DNA from: Bacteroidales bacterium | GTDB lineage: Bacteria; Bacteroidota; Bacteroidia; Bacteroidales; JAIOZK01 | Direction of reading: 5' to 3' | Assembly: GCA_021740625.1 (NCBI GenBank) | Contig: JAIOZK010000030.1 | Location: forward strand, 1-44,880 | Length of the DNA stretch: 44,880 nt | Shown here: in pieces, positions 1-8,446 of the stretch | How the letters are laid out: each line of letters begins with the position of its first letter | How positions within the stretch are numbered: the first letter of the stretch is position 1 | Translations under genes and position numbers: made by a program | Notes under the pieces: generated by a model | Told to the model about the DNA's origin: nothing | What the model saw: the letters and a program-made list of their open reading frames with translations, nothing else | Database searches by the model: none

Positions 1-138
1 GCAATCATCTGAACAACTGGCTTCTCAGCTCATGGAATACATTAAAACATATAATAGCACACGTGCAAAACCATTTCGATGGACTTACACTGGAGAAGCC
101 TTGAAAATTAGTTAGCTTATTAAATAATTATAACACTA
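1..138 (+). mobile_element. Right end of an IS630-family insertion sequence
   Basis: The transposase stop is followed by about 20 AT-rich bases and then a TA at 137-138, after which the sequence is in the histidine kinase reading frame. IS630 elements duplicate a TA target, so the junction is most simply placed at this TA. The element reads inward from the left window edge; its left end is not visible. Confidence 0.65.
2..115 (+). CDS. IS630-type transposase, C-terminal fragment (cut by window edge)
   Basis: Only the last 37 codons are inside the window, read in frame from base 2 to a TAG at 113-115. The residues near the end include the stretch STRAKPFRWTYTGEALKIS, which matches the usual tail of IS630/Tc1-mariner transposases (AKPF-W-TYTG near the C-terminus). 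These enzymes move the element by cut and paste into TA dinucleotides. The DDE catalytic core lies outside the window, so nothing can be said about activity. Immediately downstream the element ends and the disrupted histidine kinase gene begins on the other strand. Family assignment rests on the tail motif alone. Confidence 0.75.
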   Translation, partial: QSSEQLASQLMEYIKTYNSTRAKPFRWTYTGEALKIS

Positions 139-2896
139 GCTGAATCTCACCTCCCAGTATTCTGGTCAGTTCCCTGGATATGGACAATCCCAAACCGGTG
201 CCCCCGTAATTGCGGGAAGTGCTTCCGTCAACCTGCTGAAAGGCTTCAAAGATCTCCAACTGCTTGTCCTTTGGAATGCCGATGCCTGTGTCGATTACCG
301 AAATGGCAATGGCATTTTCCGGTTCCAGTCCGCTCTTGCTGAGGTTGCTGTCTTTTGGAGCTTTATCAAATGTGATACGAACACCGCCTTCATTGGTAAA
401 TTTTACTGCATTGGACACGAAGTTCTTGATGACCTGCTCAAGCTTTTGCTGATCGGTTGTAAAATGTGAAGGCAGTTTATCGCTGATTTCGATTGAAAGG
501 TCAATGCCTTTTTGTTCGGTTACATGTTTGAAATACTGATAGATATTGTCGGAGACATTTTGAATATCCACCGCTTCGTAGTTGATAGTCATTTTACCGG
601 ATTCGATTTTCGACAGATCCAGTATATCATTGATCATGTTTAACAAGTCGGTACCGCTTTTCTGGATGATCTCGGCCGATTCAACCTGTTCTTCGTTTAG
701 GTTGCCGTCTTTGTTGTCAGCCAGGCTCTGGGAGAGTATCAACAGACTGTTGAGCGGAGTACGCAATTCATGCGACATATTGGCCAGGAACTCGGATTTG
801 TACTTGCTGGCCACTGCCAGTTCTTCGGCTTTTCTCTCCAGGTCCTTGCGGGTGTTTTCCAGTTGCAGGTTTTTTTCTGAAATCTCTGATTTTTGTTGCT
901 CAAGTGATTTGGTCTTTTCTTCCAGTTCTTCATTCGTAACCCGCAATTCTTCCTGCTGTTCCTGCAATTCTTCTTCGGAGGCTTTCAGCGCTTTTGTTTG
1001 GGATTCCAGCTCTTCATTGGCCTCCCTCAACTCTTCCTGCTGCACGCGCAATTCTTCAGCCTGTTCTTGTGTTTTGATCAGCAGGGCTTTCATTTCCGAT
1101 CTGATCTTGATTGAATTAAAAGCAATGGCAAGGTTTTCTGATACCTGCTCAATGAGATCCATTTGCAGTTTGTTAAAAGCTTTCACACTACCCATTTCCA
1201 GCACTGCAATGACTTCCTTCTGGAAAATCAGGGGTACAATCAATATATGGGAAGGTGTAACTTCACCCAGCCCTGATTTTATGCTGATGTAATCATCGGG
1301 TACATCTGTAAAGGTGAGGGTTTTCTTTTCCAGTACTGCCTGTCCGATCAGTCCGCTGCCCGGTTTGAATTGATTGGAATTGGATTTCCTTTTGTTGTAG
1401 GCATAAGAGCCGATCAACTTGTAAATTCCTTCTTCCTCAAGGAAGAGGGATGCGATGTTAAAATCCAGGATCTTCGAAAGTACACTCAGGGTTTCGGAAG
1501 CAAGCTCAGGGGCTGACTTCTCTCCCTGCAGGGTTTCACTTACCTGAAGTATGGAGTTCTGCATCCAGTGGTTTTCATCATTTTTCTTGCGAAGTTCAAC
1601 CAGGTTGGATCTCATCCGGAGCAAGGCATTTCCCAGTACATCTTTTTCGCCCAGGGGTTCGAATGATTCATGCAGATTGCCTTTCCCTATTTCCCTGGCA
1701 AAACTGGCACTGTTTTTCATGGCTACCATTACCTTCTCCAGGGCCTGGGCCATTTCCGAAAGCTCGTCTTTGCCGGAAGTTCTGATCTGGGTTTGCTGAT
1801 CGATAATCCCCCGGGAGAGTGACGTAAGGATTTTTGTTGTGTCGCGAAGTGGATTTGTAATCTTGTTGGCAATGAAACGGATGATCAGCCCGATTAGCAA
1901 CAAGCCGATCAGGCCCACAATTACAGAAATCCATAAAATCTGGTTTGCTTTGGACAGGATCACGGATTTGGGAACCAGGATGGCCACGGACCAGGGTGTG
2001 TTTGAATTGCCCACTGTGAAGGGAGCGAAAGAAACATAATATGTTTCATTGTCGTTGAGTTTTGTTTCATAGGCAAAACTTTTCCCGGCCCTGATGTTTT
2101 CTACTATGTTTTCATTGTTTTTACCCCCGAGTTCAGAATCACTGACAGGCATGTTGATTAAATCCTGTTTTGGATGGGATACGATGCTTCCCTGGTTTGA
2201 GACAAGAAAGGCGTAGGCATTCTCGAAGGGTTTGATCTTGCTGATGATGGAATGGAAGCGTTCCAGCTCGATATCCGCGCCAACAAGTCCGGCAAATTCT
2301 CCATTGTCCATGATGGGAACAGCTACACTGGCTTCCAGGATCTGTTTGTCCTCCTCACCCGTATAGGAATAAAAATAGGGTTCTGTAATGGTTTCGGCAG
2401 GTTTTGCCTTGATATCATAATAAATCCCGCTCACCTGTTCCACATTGGTTTCCAGCACTTCCTCCTGGTAGATCAGTTGATCACCGTCCCGGTAGTAAGT
2501 ATAACGTTCGCGTCCATGCTCACGGTCATAATCCGGATCAATGGCATTCAATTCCCAGCTTACCCAGAATGAAACAAAGTGATTGTCATTCAAAAGCACA
2601 TTTTTGAGCATATCATTGTAAATCTTTACCCGCTTTGCTTTTGGAATATCTTTATAGCCGAGATATGCTGATGCAATGGTTCTGCAAATGGTGATATCCA
2701 CATCGAGATCATCCTTAACGCGGTTTGCATTTTTTTCTGCTGTAGCATTCACATAGCTGATGGATTCATCCACCAGGGCTTTTTTGGTGTTGAATACGAT
2801 ATACAGCAAAGCTCCAACATAGATCACGGCTGTAGCGCTCAGGATATAGATCAAAAGTCTCGTGCGTAATTTTAACCTGAATTTTCTTCCTCCCAT
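128..2896 (-). CDS. Sensor histidine kinase (Cache-HAMP-GAF-HisKA-HATPase), 3' end truncated by IS
   Basis: This membrane sensor kinase reads an extracytoplasmic signal and passes phosphate to a response regulator. Visible order: TM1 at about residues 14-36, a large extracytoplasmic double-Cache-like region to about 315, TM2 at about 320-345, HAMP, a GAF-like domain at about 455-600, a long glutamate-rich coiled coil, then HisKA with the H-box NMSHELRTP (phospho-acceptor His709), the N-box (NFVSNAVKF), and G boxes VIDTGIGIP and GGTGLGLSIS. After LGGEIQL the frame runs three codons (V, L, stop) into the flanking IS630 end. The last ATPase strand is therefore missing, as are any C-terminal receiver domains, which are common in this architecture. 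The response regulator lies 18 bases upstream. The intact length cannot be known; the product may be inactive. Confidence 0.9.
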   Translation of the reverse strand: MGGRKFRLKLRTRLLIYILSATAVIYVGALLYIVFNTKKALVDESISYVNATAEKNANRVKDDLDVDITICRTIASAYLGYKDIPKAKRVKIYNDMLKNVLLNDNHFVSFWVSWELNAIDPDYDREHGRERYTYYRDGDQLIYQEEVLETNVEQVSGIYYDIKAKPAETITEPYFYSYTGEEDKQILEASVAVPIMDNGEFAGLVGADIELERFHSIISKIKPFENAYAFLVSNQGSIVSHPKQDLINMPVSDSELGGKNNENIVENIRAGKSFAYETKLNDNETYYVSFAPFTVGNSNTPWSVAILVPKSVILSKANQILWISVIVGLIGLLLIGLIIRFIANKITNPLRDTTKILTSLSRGIIDQQTQIRTSGKDELSEMAQALEKVMVAMKNSASFAREIGKGNLHESFEPLGEKDVLGNALLRMRSNLVELRKKNDENHWMQNSILQVSETLQGEKSAPELASETLSVLSKILDFNIASLFLEEEGIYKLIGSYAYNKRKSNSNQFKPGSGLIGQAVLEKKTLTFTDVPDDYISIKSGLGEVTPSHILIVPLIFQKEVIAVLEMGSVKAFNKLQMDLIEQVSENLAIAFNSIKIRSEMKALLIKTQEQAEELRVQQEELREANEELESQTKALKASEEELQEQQEELRVTNEELEEKTKSLEQQKSEISEKNLQLENTRKDLERKAEELAVASKYKSEFLANMSHELRTPLNSLLILSQSLADNKDGNLNEEQVESAEIIQKSGTDLLNMINDILDLSKIESGKMTINYEAVDIQNVSDNIYQYFKHVTEQKGIDLSIEISDKLPSHFTTDQQKLEQVIKNFVSNAVKFTNEGGVRITFDKAPKDSNLSKSGLEPENAIAISVIDTGIGIPKDKQLEIFEAFQQVDGSTSRNYGGTGLGLSISRELTRILGGEIQLVL

Positions 2897-2914
2897 TGTT
2901 AAAACATTTTTCGA

Positions 2915-3316
2915 TCAGATATGCTTTTCGATTGTATGGATGAGTTTTTTATAATTGATGGGTTTGGTAATAAAATCGGTACAACCCAGTTTCATGCTTT
3001 TCTCACGCTCGCCCGATAAAACATAAGCTGTTTGGATGATGATCTTTAGCTTTTTGTTTTTTTTCCTTAATTCCCTGCTTGCCTCAAAGCCATTCATTCC
3101 CGGCATATGAATATCCATTAGAACCAGATCGATATCATCATTTTCTTGGGCAATTTCAAGAGCTTCTATGCCATTGCTAGCCCACAGTATATGTGCATCG
3201 GTTTTGCCAAGGGCGGCTTTAAAATACATGTTGCTTGTATCCACATCCTCAACAACAAGTATTTTTTTCCCTTCCCATTTATTTTTTCTAAGCTTATTAA
3301 TTTGGTTTCCTTCCAT
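2915..3316 (-). CDS. Single-domain response regulator (CheY-like receiver)
   Basis: A 133-residue protein that is almost only a receiver domain. It has the acidic pair E23/D24 (VVEDVD), the phosphoryl-accepting D68 in LVLMDIHMPGMNG, the switch threonine T96 (QTA) and the conserved lysine K118 in TKP. There is no DNA-binding output domain, so it probably acts by protein contact or as a phosphorelay intermediate. It is the first gene of a two-gene unit with the truncated histidine kinase that starts 18 bases downstream, and is the natural partner of that kinase. With the kinase cut by an IS, the pathway may be broken in this strain. Confidence 0.93.
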   Translation of the reverse strand: MEGNQINKLRKNKWEGKKILVVEDVDTSNMYFKAALGKTDAHILWASNGIEALEIAQENDDIDLVLMDIHMPGMNGFEASRELRKKNKKLKIIIQTAYVLSGEREKSMKLGCTDFITKPINYKKLIHTIEKHI

Positions 3317-3371
3317 ATGACGAAGCTGAATAAATTTGAAGAATGTAAATATACGGATTATTTAGTTGTTG

Positions 3372-3379
3372 TACTTTTG
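3372..3379 (+). promoter_or_regulatory. Bacteroidota -7 box TACTTTTG
   Basis: TACTTTTG fits the Bacteroidota -7 consensus TAnnTTTG and lies 21 bases before the phosphatase ATG. No clear TTTG was found at the expected -33 spacing, so this is a partial promoter match. Confidence 0.4.
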
Positions 3380-3400
3380 ACCACCTGAAAAATCAGTTGT

Positions 3401-3874
3401 ATGAAAAATTTTAAAGTACTCTTTGTTTGTTTGGGTAATATTTGCAGGTCTCCCAGCGCTGAGGCAGTTTTCCGTGCTTATGTCGAAAAAAAAGGCAATG
3501 CGGATTCGTTTTTCATTGACTCGGCTGGTACCTCCGATTATCATGTTGGTGAGGAAGCCGACAAGCGCATGCAACAACATGCCATAAAACGAAACTATCA
3601 TTTGACAAGCATTGCACGGCAATTCGATCCCGATAAGGACTTTGATCAGTTCGACCTGATTGTTGCCATGGATGGTGAGAATTATGAGCATCTGAAAGCA
3701 ATGGCAAGAAATCCAGGAGATGAACAAAAACTCGTAAAAATGACTGACTTTTCAATCCGTCATGATTATGATGATGTTCCGGATCCTTATTTCGGCGGAT
3801 CGGAAGGCTTTGAACTTGTACTGGATCTGCTGGAAGATGCCAGCGAGGGATTGTATGAGAAACTCACCCGTTGA
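3401..3874 (+). CDS. Low-molecular-weight protein tyrosine phosphatase
   Basis: A 157-residue cytoplasmic phosphatase of the LMW-PTP family, which removes phosphate from tyrosine residues; in bacteria it often opposes tyrosine kinases that control capsule or exopolysaccharide export. The N-terminal P-loop VCLGNICRSP gives the CX5R signature with nucleophile C10 and R16. The general-acid aspartate is D128 in VPDPYFGG. Length is typical of the family (about 150-160). It stands alone: the regulator gene upstream is divergent and the barrel gene downstream is convergent. No tyrosine kinase gene is nearby, so its substrate cannot be inferred from context. Confidence 0.95.
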   Translation: MKNFKVLFVCLGNICRSPSAEAVFRAYVEKKGNADSFFIDSAGTSDYHVGEEADKRMQQHAIKRNYHLTSIARQFDPDKDFDQFDLIVAMDGENYEHLKAMARNPGDEQKLVKMTDFSIRHDYDDVPDPYFGGSEGFELVLDLLEDASEGLYEKLTR

Positions 3875-3903
3875 TTTTTTTCTGCTTTGCAGAGAATGCC
3901 GGA

Positions 3904-4503
3904 TCAAAAACGGTATGACAAACCCAGGTTGATTAGCCCCCTGTACCCGAATCCAAGTTCAGCATTTGCGCACAATTGATTGCCAATGCGCAGGCCCAGG
4001 GCAGTTACATGAAACGTAAAGTTTGTATCGGTATCGGTATCCCCGTCCACAGCCTGCTTGGAATCGGTGGAAGAACTGAATGATGATATCCCGGCTCCCA
4101 CTCCGAGATACATGCCAAAATCGGAGCGGTTGAAATAATGAATGCGGCCTTCGGCTGCAATGGTATAAATATCATGCTTTATCTCGCCTATTTTCTTGTC
4201 ATCTTTGTCCACTTCGTCTGTGATTTTTTCGTACCCCAGCACAGGTCCCACAGAAATTACTTTTGAAAGATTGCGCTGATAGGTCAGTAAAAAGGCACCA
4301 GTGCTTTTCGTATCGGCAGATGTGGCACCTTCTCCGAAGATGTTGTAAATAATATCGTCAAATACGCTGGCAAAGACTTCTGCAAAATCATTGCTTGTGG
4401 CCAGACCATAGGAAAGGTTTAACTCATTTTTGTAATCTTGTGCTTTCGAAGCATAAGGAGCCCACAGCATGAGCAACAGGGAAATGATAAGGATCTTTTT
4501 CAT
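3904..4503 (-). CDS. Small outer-membrane beta-barrel protein
   Basis: A 199-residue secreted protein. It begins with a clear Sec signal peptide (MKKILIISLLLMLWAPYASKAQD, with likely cleavage after the AQ region) and ends in a phenylalanine (LSYRF), the usual C-terminal signal of outer-membrane barrels. Between these are alternating hydrophobic and polar strands with glycine turns (LGVGAGISSF, ALGLRIGNQ), as in OmpA-like or PF13568-type 8-strand porin-family barrels of Bacteroidota. No OmpA peptidoglycan-binding domain is present. It is a single gene between the convergent phosphatase and the pentapeptide gene. Function is unknown beyond the likely outer-membrane location. Confidence 0.8.
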   Translation of the reverse strand: MKKILIISLLLMLWAPYASKAQDYKNELNLSYGLATSNDFAEVFASVFDDIIYNIFGEGATSADTKSTGAFLLTYQRNLSKVISVGPVLGYEKITDEVDKDDKKIGEIKHDIYTIAAEGRIHYFNRSDFGMYLGVGAGISSFSSSTDSKQAVDGDTDTDTNFTFHVTALGLRIGNQLCANAELGFGYRGLINLGLSYRF

Positions 4504-4615
4504 CTCTAAATTTTTTAATGAATAAATAAACGCTGTTTTGAATTTTGGTTTGAAGGATGCAATTTACAATAAAAATCAAAATGCTTCCCGCATATTTTTT
4601 GATTTAATATCTTTT

Positions 4616-5755
4616 TTATTGATTCCTGATCTTGTTTCCAAGGATAAAACCGAATATTCCTGTGAGCAGAATGCCTACCGTTGTTTGGACTACATTCAGC
4701 ATATCAATGAAGGGAGATACGTTCTGCAACTGGTTTGAATTGATGGCTACCATATTTTTCAGGCTCACTTTGATAGCCTGCAAATAGTCGATCAAATTCG
4801 TATCCGGTGTTGAAAAGAAAATATAAGCAAACAGGAATACGACTATGATGTAGGAGATGATCATCCTGCGGATGCTTTCACCATAGCCAAACATGAGGTC
4901 TTTGAGGCCATTCCAGAAGACCTGGAAAAGAAGCTTGAACGAATGCAATGAAAATTGCTGCTGTCTGAGTTGTGCCCAAAGGTTTTTTCTTTCCATCCTT
5001 TTCCCTTTCACATATGCCCAGTTGGCGTTTCCCAACAATCCCCTGGAGGTCCAGAAACCGTTCAGGAATTTATAGATCCCTTCAGCATCTTCAAAGCGGT
5101 TTTTCAGGGATTGTTCTATTTCCCAGGCAGATTCCTGGTCCATGTCATTTTTTCTTGTGCCCGTTCCCAGCGTTTTCCAGTCTTCCAAAAATCGCCGGTA
5201 GTCTTTTTTATATTCCTGCAAGATCTTAAGGTCTTTCAGGTTTTCTCTGCCCAATCCGGCAGAATCGTCGAAATGGGTATAATGCAAGCTGCATTTTTCA
5301 ATGTGTGATTTCCTGAAGATCACAACTCCCAGGAAAAAGGCACGGTAAAAATCACAGAAGGAAATTGCAGCACTTTCAAAGGTGCCGTTTTTGATCTCTG
5401 CATACCGGAAATCAGACCATTTTATCCTGCTGCCCCTGAAACGGCACGACCGGAGGTTCGCATTTTTAAAACTGCATCTTTTGATTTCTGTAGTGATCTC
5501 TTCGTTTTCTTTTTTCAGTCGGTCGAAGTTGCACGATATCAGGGAAGCATGGTCGAAACGGACATTGATCAGCTTGCTGCCTTTGAAATTGAGGTTGCGA
5601 TGGATCCGCATTTTCTCTGATGTTGAAAAAATGATATTTTCCAGGGTACATCCCGAGAAGTCTATATCTTTCAGGTTGTTTTCGGACAGGTTGGCATCAC
5701 GAATACTCCCCGACTGGATTTGTTCCCTTAGTACCAACTCAGTAATGGCTTCCAT
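4616..5755 (-). CDS. Pentapeptide-repeat protein fused to a two-TM channel-like domain
   Basis: A 379-residue protein in two parts. Residues about 15-165 are degenerate pentapeptide repeats (DANLS, NLKDIDFSG, LRSCRF, IKWSDFR, ISFCDFY), which form a right-handed quadrilateral helix. A linker follows, with FGYGESIRR just before TM1 at about 297-315. A re-entrant-like segment spans about 322-345 and TM2 is at about 353-375. This matches the layout of Ion_trans_2-type channel modules found behind pentapeptide repeats. The pore-loop position holds AIKVSLKNMVAINSN and lacks the TxGYGD selectivity filter, so potassium conduction should not be assumed. There is no signal peptide; the repeats are probably cytoplasmic. 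Single gene; role unknown. Confidence 0.8.
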   Translation of the reverse strand: MEAITELVLREQIQSGSIRDANLSENNLKDIDFSGCTLENIIFSTSEKMRIHRNLNFKGSKLINVRFDHASLISCNFDRLKKENEEITTEIKRCSFKNANLRSCRFRGSRIKWSDFRYAEIKNGTFESAAISFCDFYRAFFLGVVIFRKSHIEKCSLHYTHFDDSAGLGRENLKDLKILQEYKKDYRRFLEDWKTLGTGTRKNDMDQESAWEIEQSLKNRFEDAEGIYKFLNGFWTSRGLLGNANWAYVKGKRMERKNLWAQLRQQQFSLHSFKLLFQVFWNGLKDLMFGYGESIRRMIISYIIVVFLFAYIFFSTPDTNLIDYLQAIKVSLKNMVAINSNQLQNVSPFIDMLNVVQTTVGILLTGIFGFILGNKIRNQ

Positions 5756-5800
5756 TATTCATATAAACGGTTTGAATGACAGGAACGAAGATAAATAAAA

Positions 5801-7294
5801 TTAAAATTGAAAACCTGCCGAGAGGCTGCAATTTCCGTCGATGATATCCTGCACCGTGGGATTGAATAAATTATCAAATATCAGCACATTACCTGCCACA
5901 CCGTCCAGGGTAAGCAGGTTTTGTACTCCACAGAGATCAGCCAGGCTATTATTATTCTTGATGGTTAAATCGGCACCTACGCTTTGTATATTGTTCAATC
6001 CTTCCAGGCTTTCCAGATCATTATTATCGCCGATGAACAATTCATCCCCTACAGAAGTTAGATTGTGCAGTCCTTCGAAATTCTGAAGGTTATTGTTGGT
6101 CCCGACTGATAAAAAACCGTCAATGGATTGAAGGCCTGAAAGACCTTCAAAATTAACAAGATTGGCATTTTTTGCGACAGACAGGTTGCCACCGATGGAT
6201 TTCAGGTTTCCCAGTTTATCGAAATTGAGCAGACTTTGACAGGCATAGATGTTCAGGTAATTCCCAATACTGCTTACATTGTTAAAGCCTTCGAAGCTGA
6301 CGAATTGCTCACAATACCGTATGATAATCCCGCCGCCCAGGCTATTCAGGTTTTCAAGCCCTTTCAGATCTGCAATGGCATTGCATTCTTCTACAATGAT
6401 ATTTCCTGCAAAGCTTTCCATTGCATCCATCCCTTGAAGGTTGCTTAATTGCGGGCAATTTTTTATATTGATCCCTCCCTGTATGCCGATAAGCTTATCA
6501 AGCCCTTGCAGGTTCGTAATCAGATCACATTCTTCCAGGTTGATATAGCCTGCTATGCTTTGCAAATTGTTCAGTCCCTGGAAACTCTCAAACCTGGTAT
6601 TCCTGAGAAGGTTCAGATCAGCTCCGATGCTGGTTAAGGCATTCAATCCTTCCAGGTTTTGCAGCTTGTTATTGTCGATGGTCAGTATGCCTCCAATGGT
6701 CTGCAGCTTGTTAAATCCCTGCAAACTGCTCAGTTGGTAATTGTCTTTGATTTCCAGGTCACCTTCCAGGCTTTCCAGATTTTGAAATCCGGATATCTCT
6801 GCCAGTTTTTCATTGTTATCAATAAAAATGTCTCCTCCTGCGGATGTTAAGTTTTCCAGGCCCTTCAGGCTAAGGAGATCAGAATTCTTGACAATGCTGA
6901 TATGAACACCCACGGATTGAAGGCTGTTCAGATCTTCAATGCTAGAAAGCTGGTTGTTCGCTGATATCCTGAGCTCGCCACCAATTTTCTGCAATTTGCC
7001 AATTCCGTTCAGTGTGTTAAGTCCTGCATTGTTGTTGATGGTAAGGGAACCTTTGATCTCAGTAATATTTCTCAGGGTACGCAGGTTGGTCAGACCGTTG
7101 ATATTATTTAGCTCCACACTTCCTTCGATGATCTTGTATCCATCTTCGAAGAATTCCTGCAATTCGGCCATGGAGGGATTGATCAGACTGCTTTCATAAA
7201 CCTCTCCGGGCGGATCGCTTTCGATCTTCTGGCACCCGGCAAAACAGATTAAAGCAAAGAAGCCTAAACCCAGGTATATCAATAATTTTCTCAT
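5801..7294 (-). CDS. Lipoprotein with about 17 tandem L-domain-like repeats
   Basis: The start at 7294 is preferred over the in-frame ATG 45 bases upstream, because it gives a compact lipoprotein signal (MRKLLIYLG... with lipobox FAGC). The mature protein is about 17 copies of a 24-residue repeat of the type L-x-x-L-x-G-L-x-N-L-x-S-I-G-G-x-L-x-I-x-x-N. This resembles receptor L-domain/leucine-rich solenoids seen in secreted Bacteroidota proteins. Some repeats replace the terminal asparagine with cysteine (EEC, KNC, EEC, RYC, YAC), giving a cysteine-rich run in the middle. The C-terminus is short and has no T9SS sorting domain, so anchoring is presumably by lipid. It is probably a surface binding or adhesion protein; the ligand is unknown. 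Confidence 0.85.
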   Translation of the reverse strand: MRKLLIYLGLGFFALICFAGCQKIESDPPGEVYESSLINPSMAELQEFFEDGYKIIEGSVELNNINGLTNLRTLRNITEIKGSLTINNNAGLNTLNGIGKLQKIGGELRISANNQLSSIEDLNSLQSVGVHISIVKNSDLLSLKGLENLTSAGGDIFIDNNEKLAEISGFQNLESLEGDLEIKDNYQLSSLQGFNKLQTIGGILTIDNNKLQNLEGLNALTSIGADLNLLRNTRFESFQGLNNLQSIAGYINLEECDLITNLQGLDKLIGIQGGINIKNCPQLSNLQGMDAMESFAGNIIVEECNAIADLKGLENLNSLGGGIIIRYCEQFVSFEGFNNVSSIGNYLNIYACQSLLNFDKLGNLKSIGGNLSVAKNANLVNFEGLSGLQSIDGFLSVGTNNNLQNFEGLHNLTSVGDELFIGDNNDLESLEGLNNIQSVGADLTIKNNNSLADLCGVQNLLTLDGVAGNVLIFDNLFNPTVQDIIDGNCSLSAGFQF

Positions 7295-7442
7295 GTTGAT
7301 TATTAAATTTTCTGTTACACAGTTGATGAGATAGTCCATACAAATTTATTGAAAAATATCATGCAAAAGGCCTTGGTTCGATAATTGAAAATCGAAAGAC
7401 TGATCAGCTTATTAAAGAGAGTGGATTTTAATTAAGAAAAGA

Positions 7443-7473
7443 TTTCACAGACGATATTTCTTTTTTATTTTTG
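7443..7473 (+). promoter_or_regulatory. Candidate promoter of the lipoprotein/T9SS locus
   Basis: TATTTTTG at 7466-7473 matches the Bacteroidota -7 box TAnnTTTG, with TTTC at 7443-7446 in place of the -33 TTTG and a 19-base spacer. The predicted start of transcription falls just before the two candidate ATGs at 7488 and 7506. Confidence 0.45.
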
Positions 7474-7505
7474 CGATATGTAAAAAAATGCATAACGTTA
7501 TTGCT

Positions 7506-8420
7506 ATGAAATTAATAATCAGAATTTTTGTTTTGTTTTTTATACCTGTTTTGCTGCTTTTATCCTGTAAAAAAGATGAGCAGGATTTGCCCCCATCCAT
7601 CAGTTTTAAGTCGGGTGATCAGTACACCGATGACGGTGCTGTCGTGCAGGTAGGCGGGAAATTGCTGTTTGGTATCCAGGCGCGCGCCAATGGTGCAAAT
7701 ATCACGAATTTTACAGTAAAGAAGCATCTGCTTGATGGCGAAGTGATAACGGTGATGGATACAGGGATGAATACTGCTACGGTTAATCTTGATAAGGTTT
7801 TTTACCAGAACGTAGAAGATACAGCCCGCTGGGTATTCACCGTGATGGACAGAAACCGCATGAGTGCTGATGTAAGCATGATGATCTATAAAGATCCTAA
7901 TTCCACTTTCGGTGGTATTTATCATCATGAAGACCTGATCATGGGTTATCAGGAAAATAATGATTACGGGCATTTTCTGGATCCTGCCACAGGAAAGATC
8001 TATTTTGAAGACAGCGCCGGCATGTTCCAGGATAAGATGGACATACTGGTTTATTATATTGTAGATGAAGATCTGCCTTCGCCGGTTTTTTCTTCGCCCG
8101 GTGAGATGGATCACTATAGTGCTGAGGCAAAAGAGTTTTATCCTTTTATTGAAAACTGGACTGACCGGAAATATACACTCTGGGACATTAGTGTGGATGA
8201 TGATCCGGTACCCGAAGAGGCTTTTAATAATTGTCATAATGATAGCTTGCTCATTGTTTCATACGACGAAGCCTGGGGTAAGAAAAAATTCAAATGGTCG
8301 GATGTGGGCGATGTGATCCCCTTTATCACACAGGCAGGCAAAAAAGGATTGATCAAAGTGAATGCAGCCGATCAGGCTGAAAATGGAATGATAAGATTCG
8401 ATATTAAAATTCAACAATAA
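7506..8420 (+). CDS. Lipoprotein of unknown function, first gene of a TonB-linked locus
   Basis: A lipoprotein of about 304 residues. The start at 7506 (MKLIIRIF) is preferred because it gives a normal signal peptide ending in the lipobox LLLSC; an ATG at 7488 would add six residues. The residues after the cysteine are charged (KKDEQD). The rest looks like a two-part beta-rich protein: a first segment to about residue 130 that is Ig-like in character, then a larger segment rich in aromatic and acidic residues (YHHEDLIMGYQENNDYG, DISVDDDPVPEE), ending GMIRFDIKIQQ. I do not recognise the family. It is followed after 26 bases by a T9SS-sorted protein and then by a TonB receptor, so it may be a surface substrate-binding component. 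Confidence 0.8.
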   Translation: MKLIIRIFVLFFIPVLLLLSCKKDEQDLPPSISFKSGDQYTDDGAVVQVGGKLLFGIQARANGANITNFTVKKHLLDGEVITVMDTGMNTATVNLDKVFYQNVEDTARWVFTVMDRNRMSADVSMMIYKDPNSTFGGIYHHEDLIMGYQENNDYGHFLDPATGKIYFEDSAGMFQDKMDILVYYIVDEDLPSPVFSSPGEMDHYSAEAKEFYPFIENWTDRKYTLWDISVDDDPVPEEAFNNCHNDSLLIVSYDEAWGKKKFKWSDVGDVIPFITQAGKKGLIKVNAADQAENGMIRFDIKIQQ

Positions 8421-8446
8421 ATCATCAAATCACAAAAACAACAGTT

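Noticed and set aside
582-1292. A 236-residue plus-strand open frame rich in serine and cysteine
   Set aside because: It is the antisense of the kinase coiled coil and HisKA region; serine/cysteine-rich product is the expected mirror of glutamate/glutamine/lysine-rich coding sequence.
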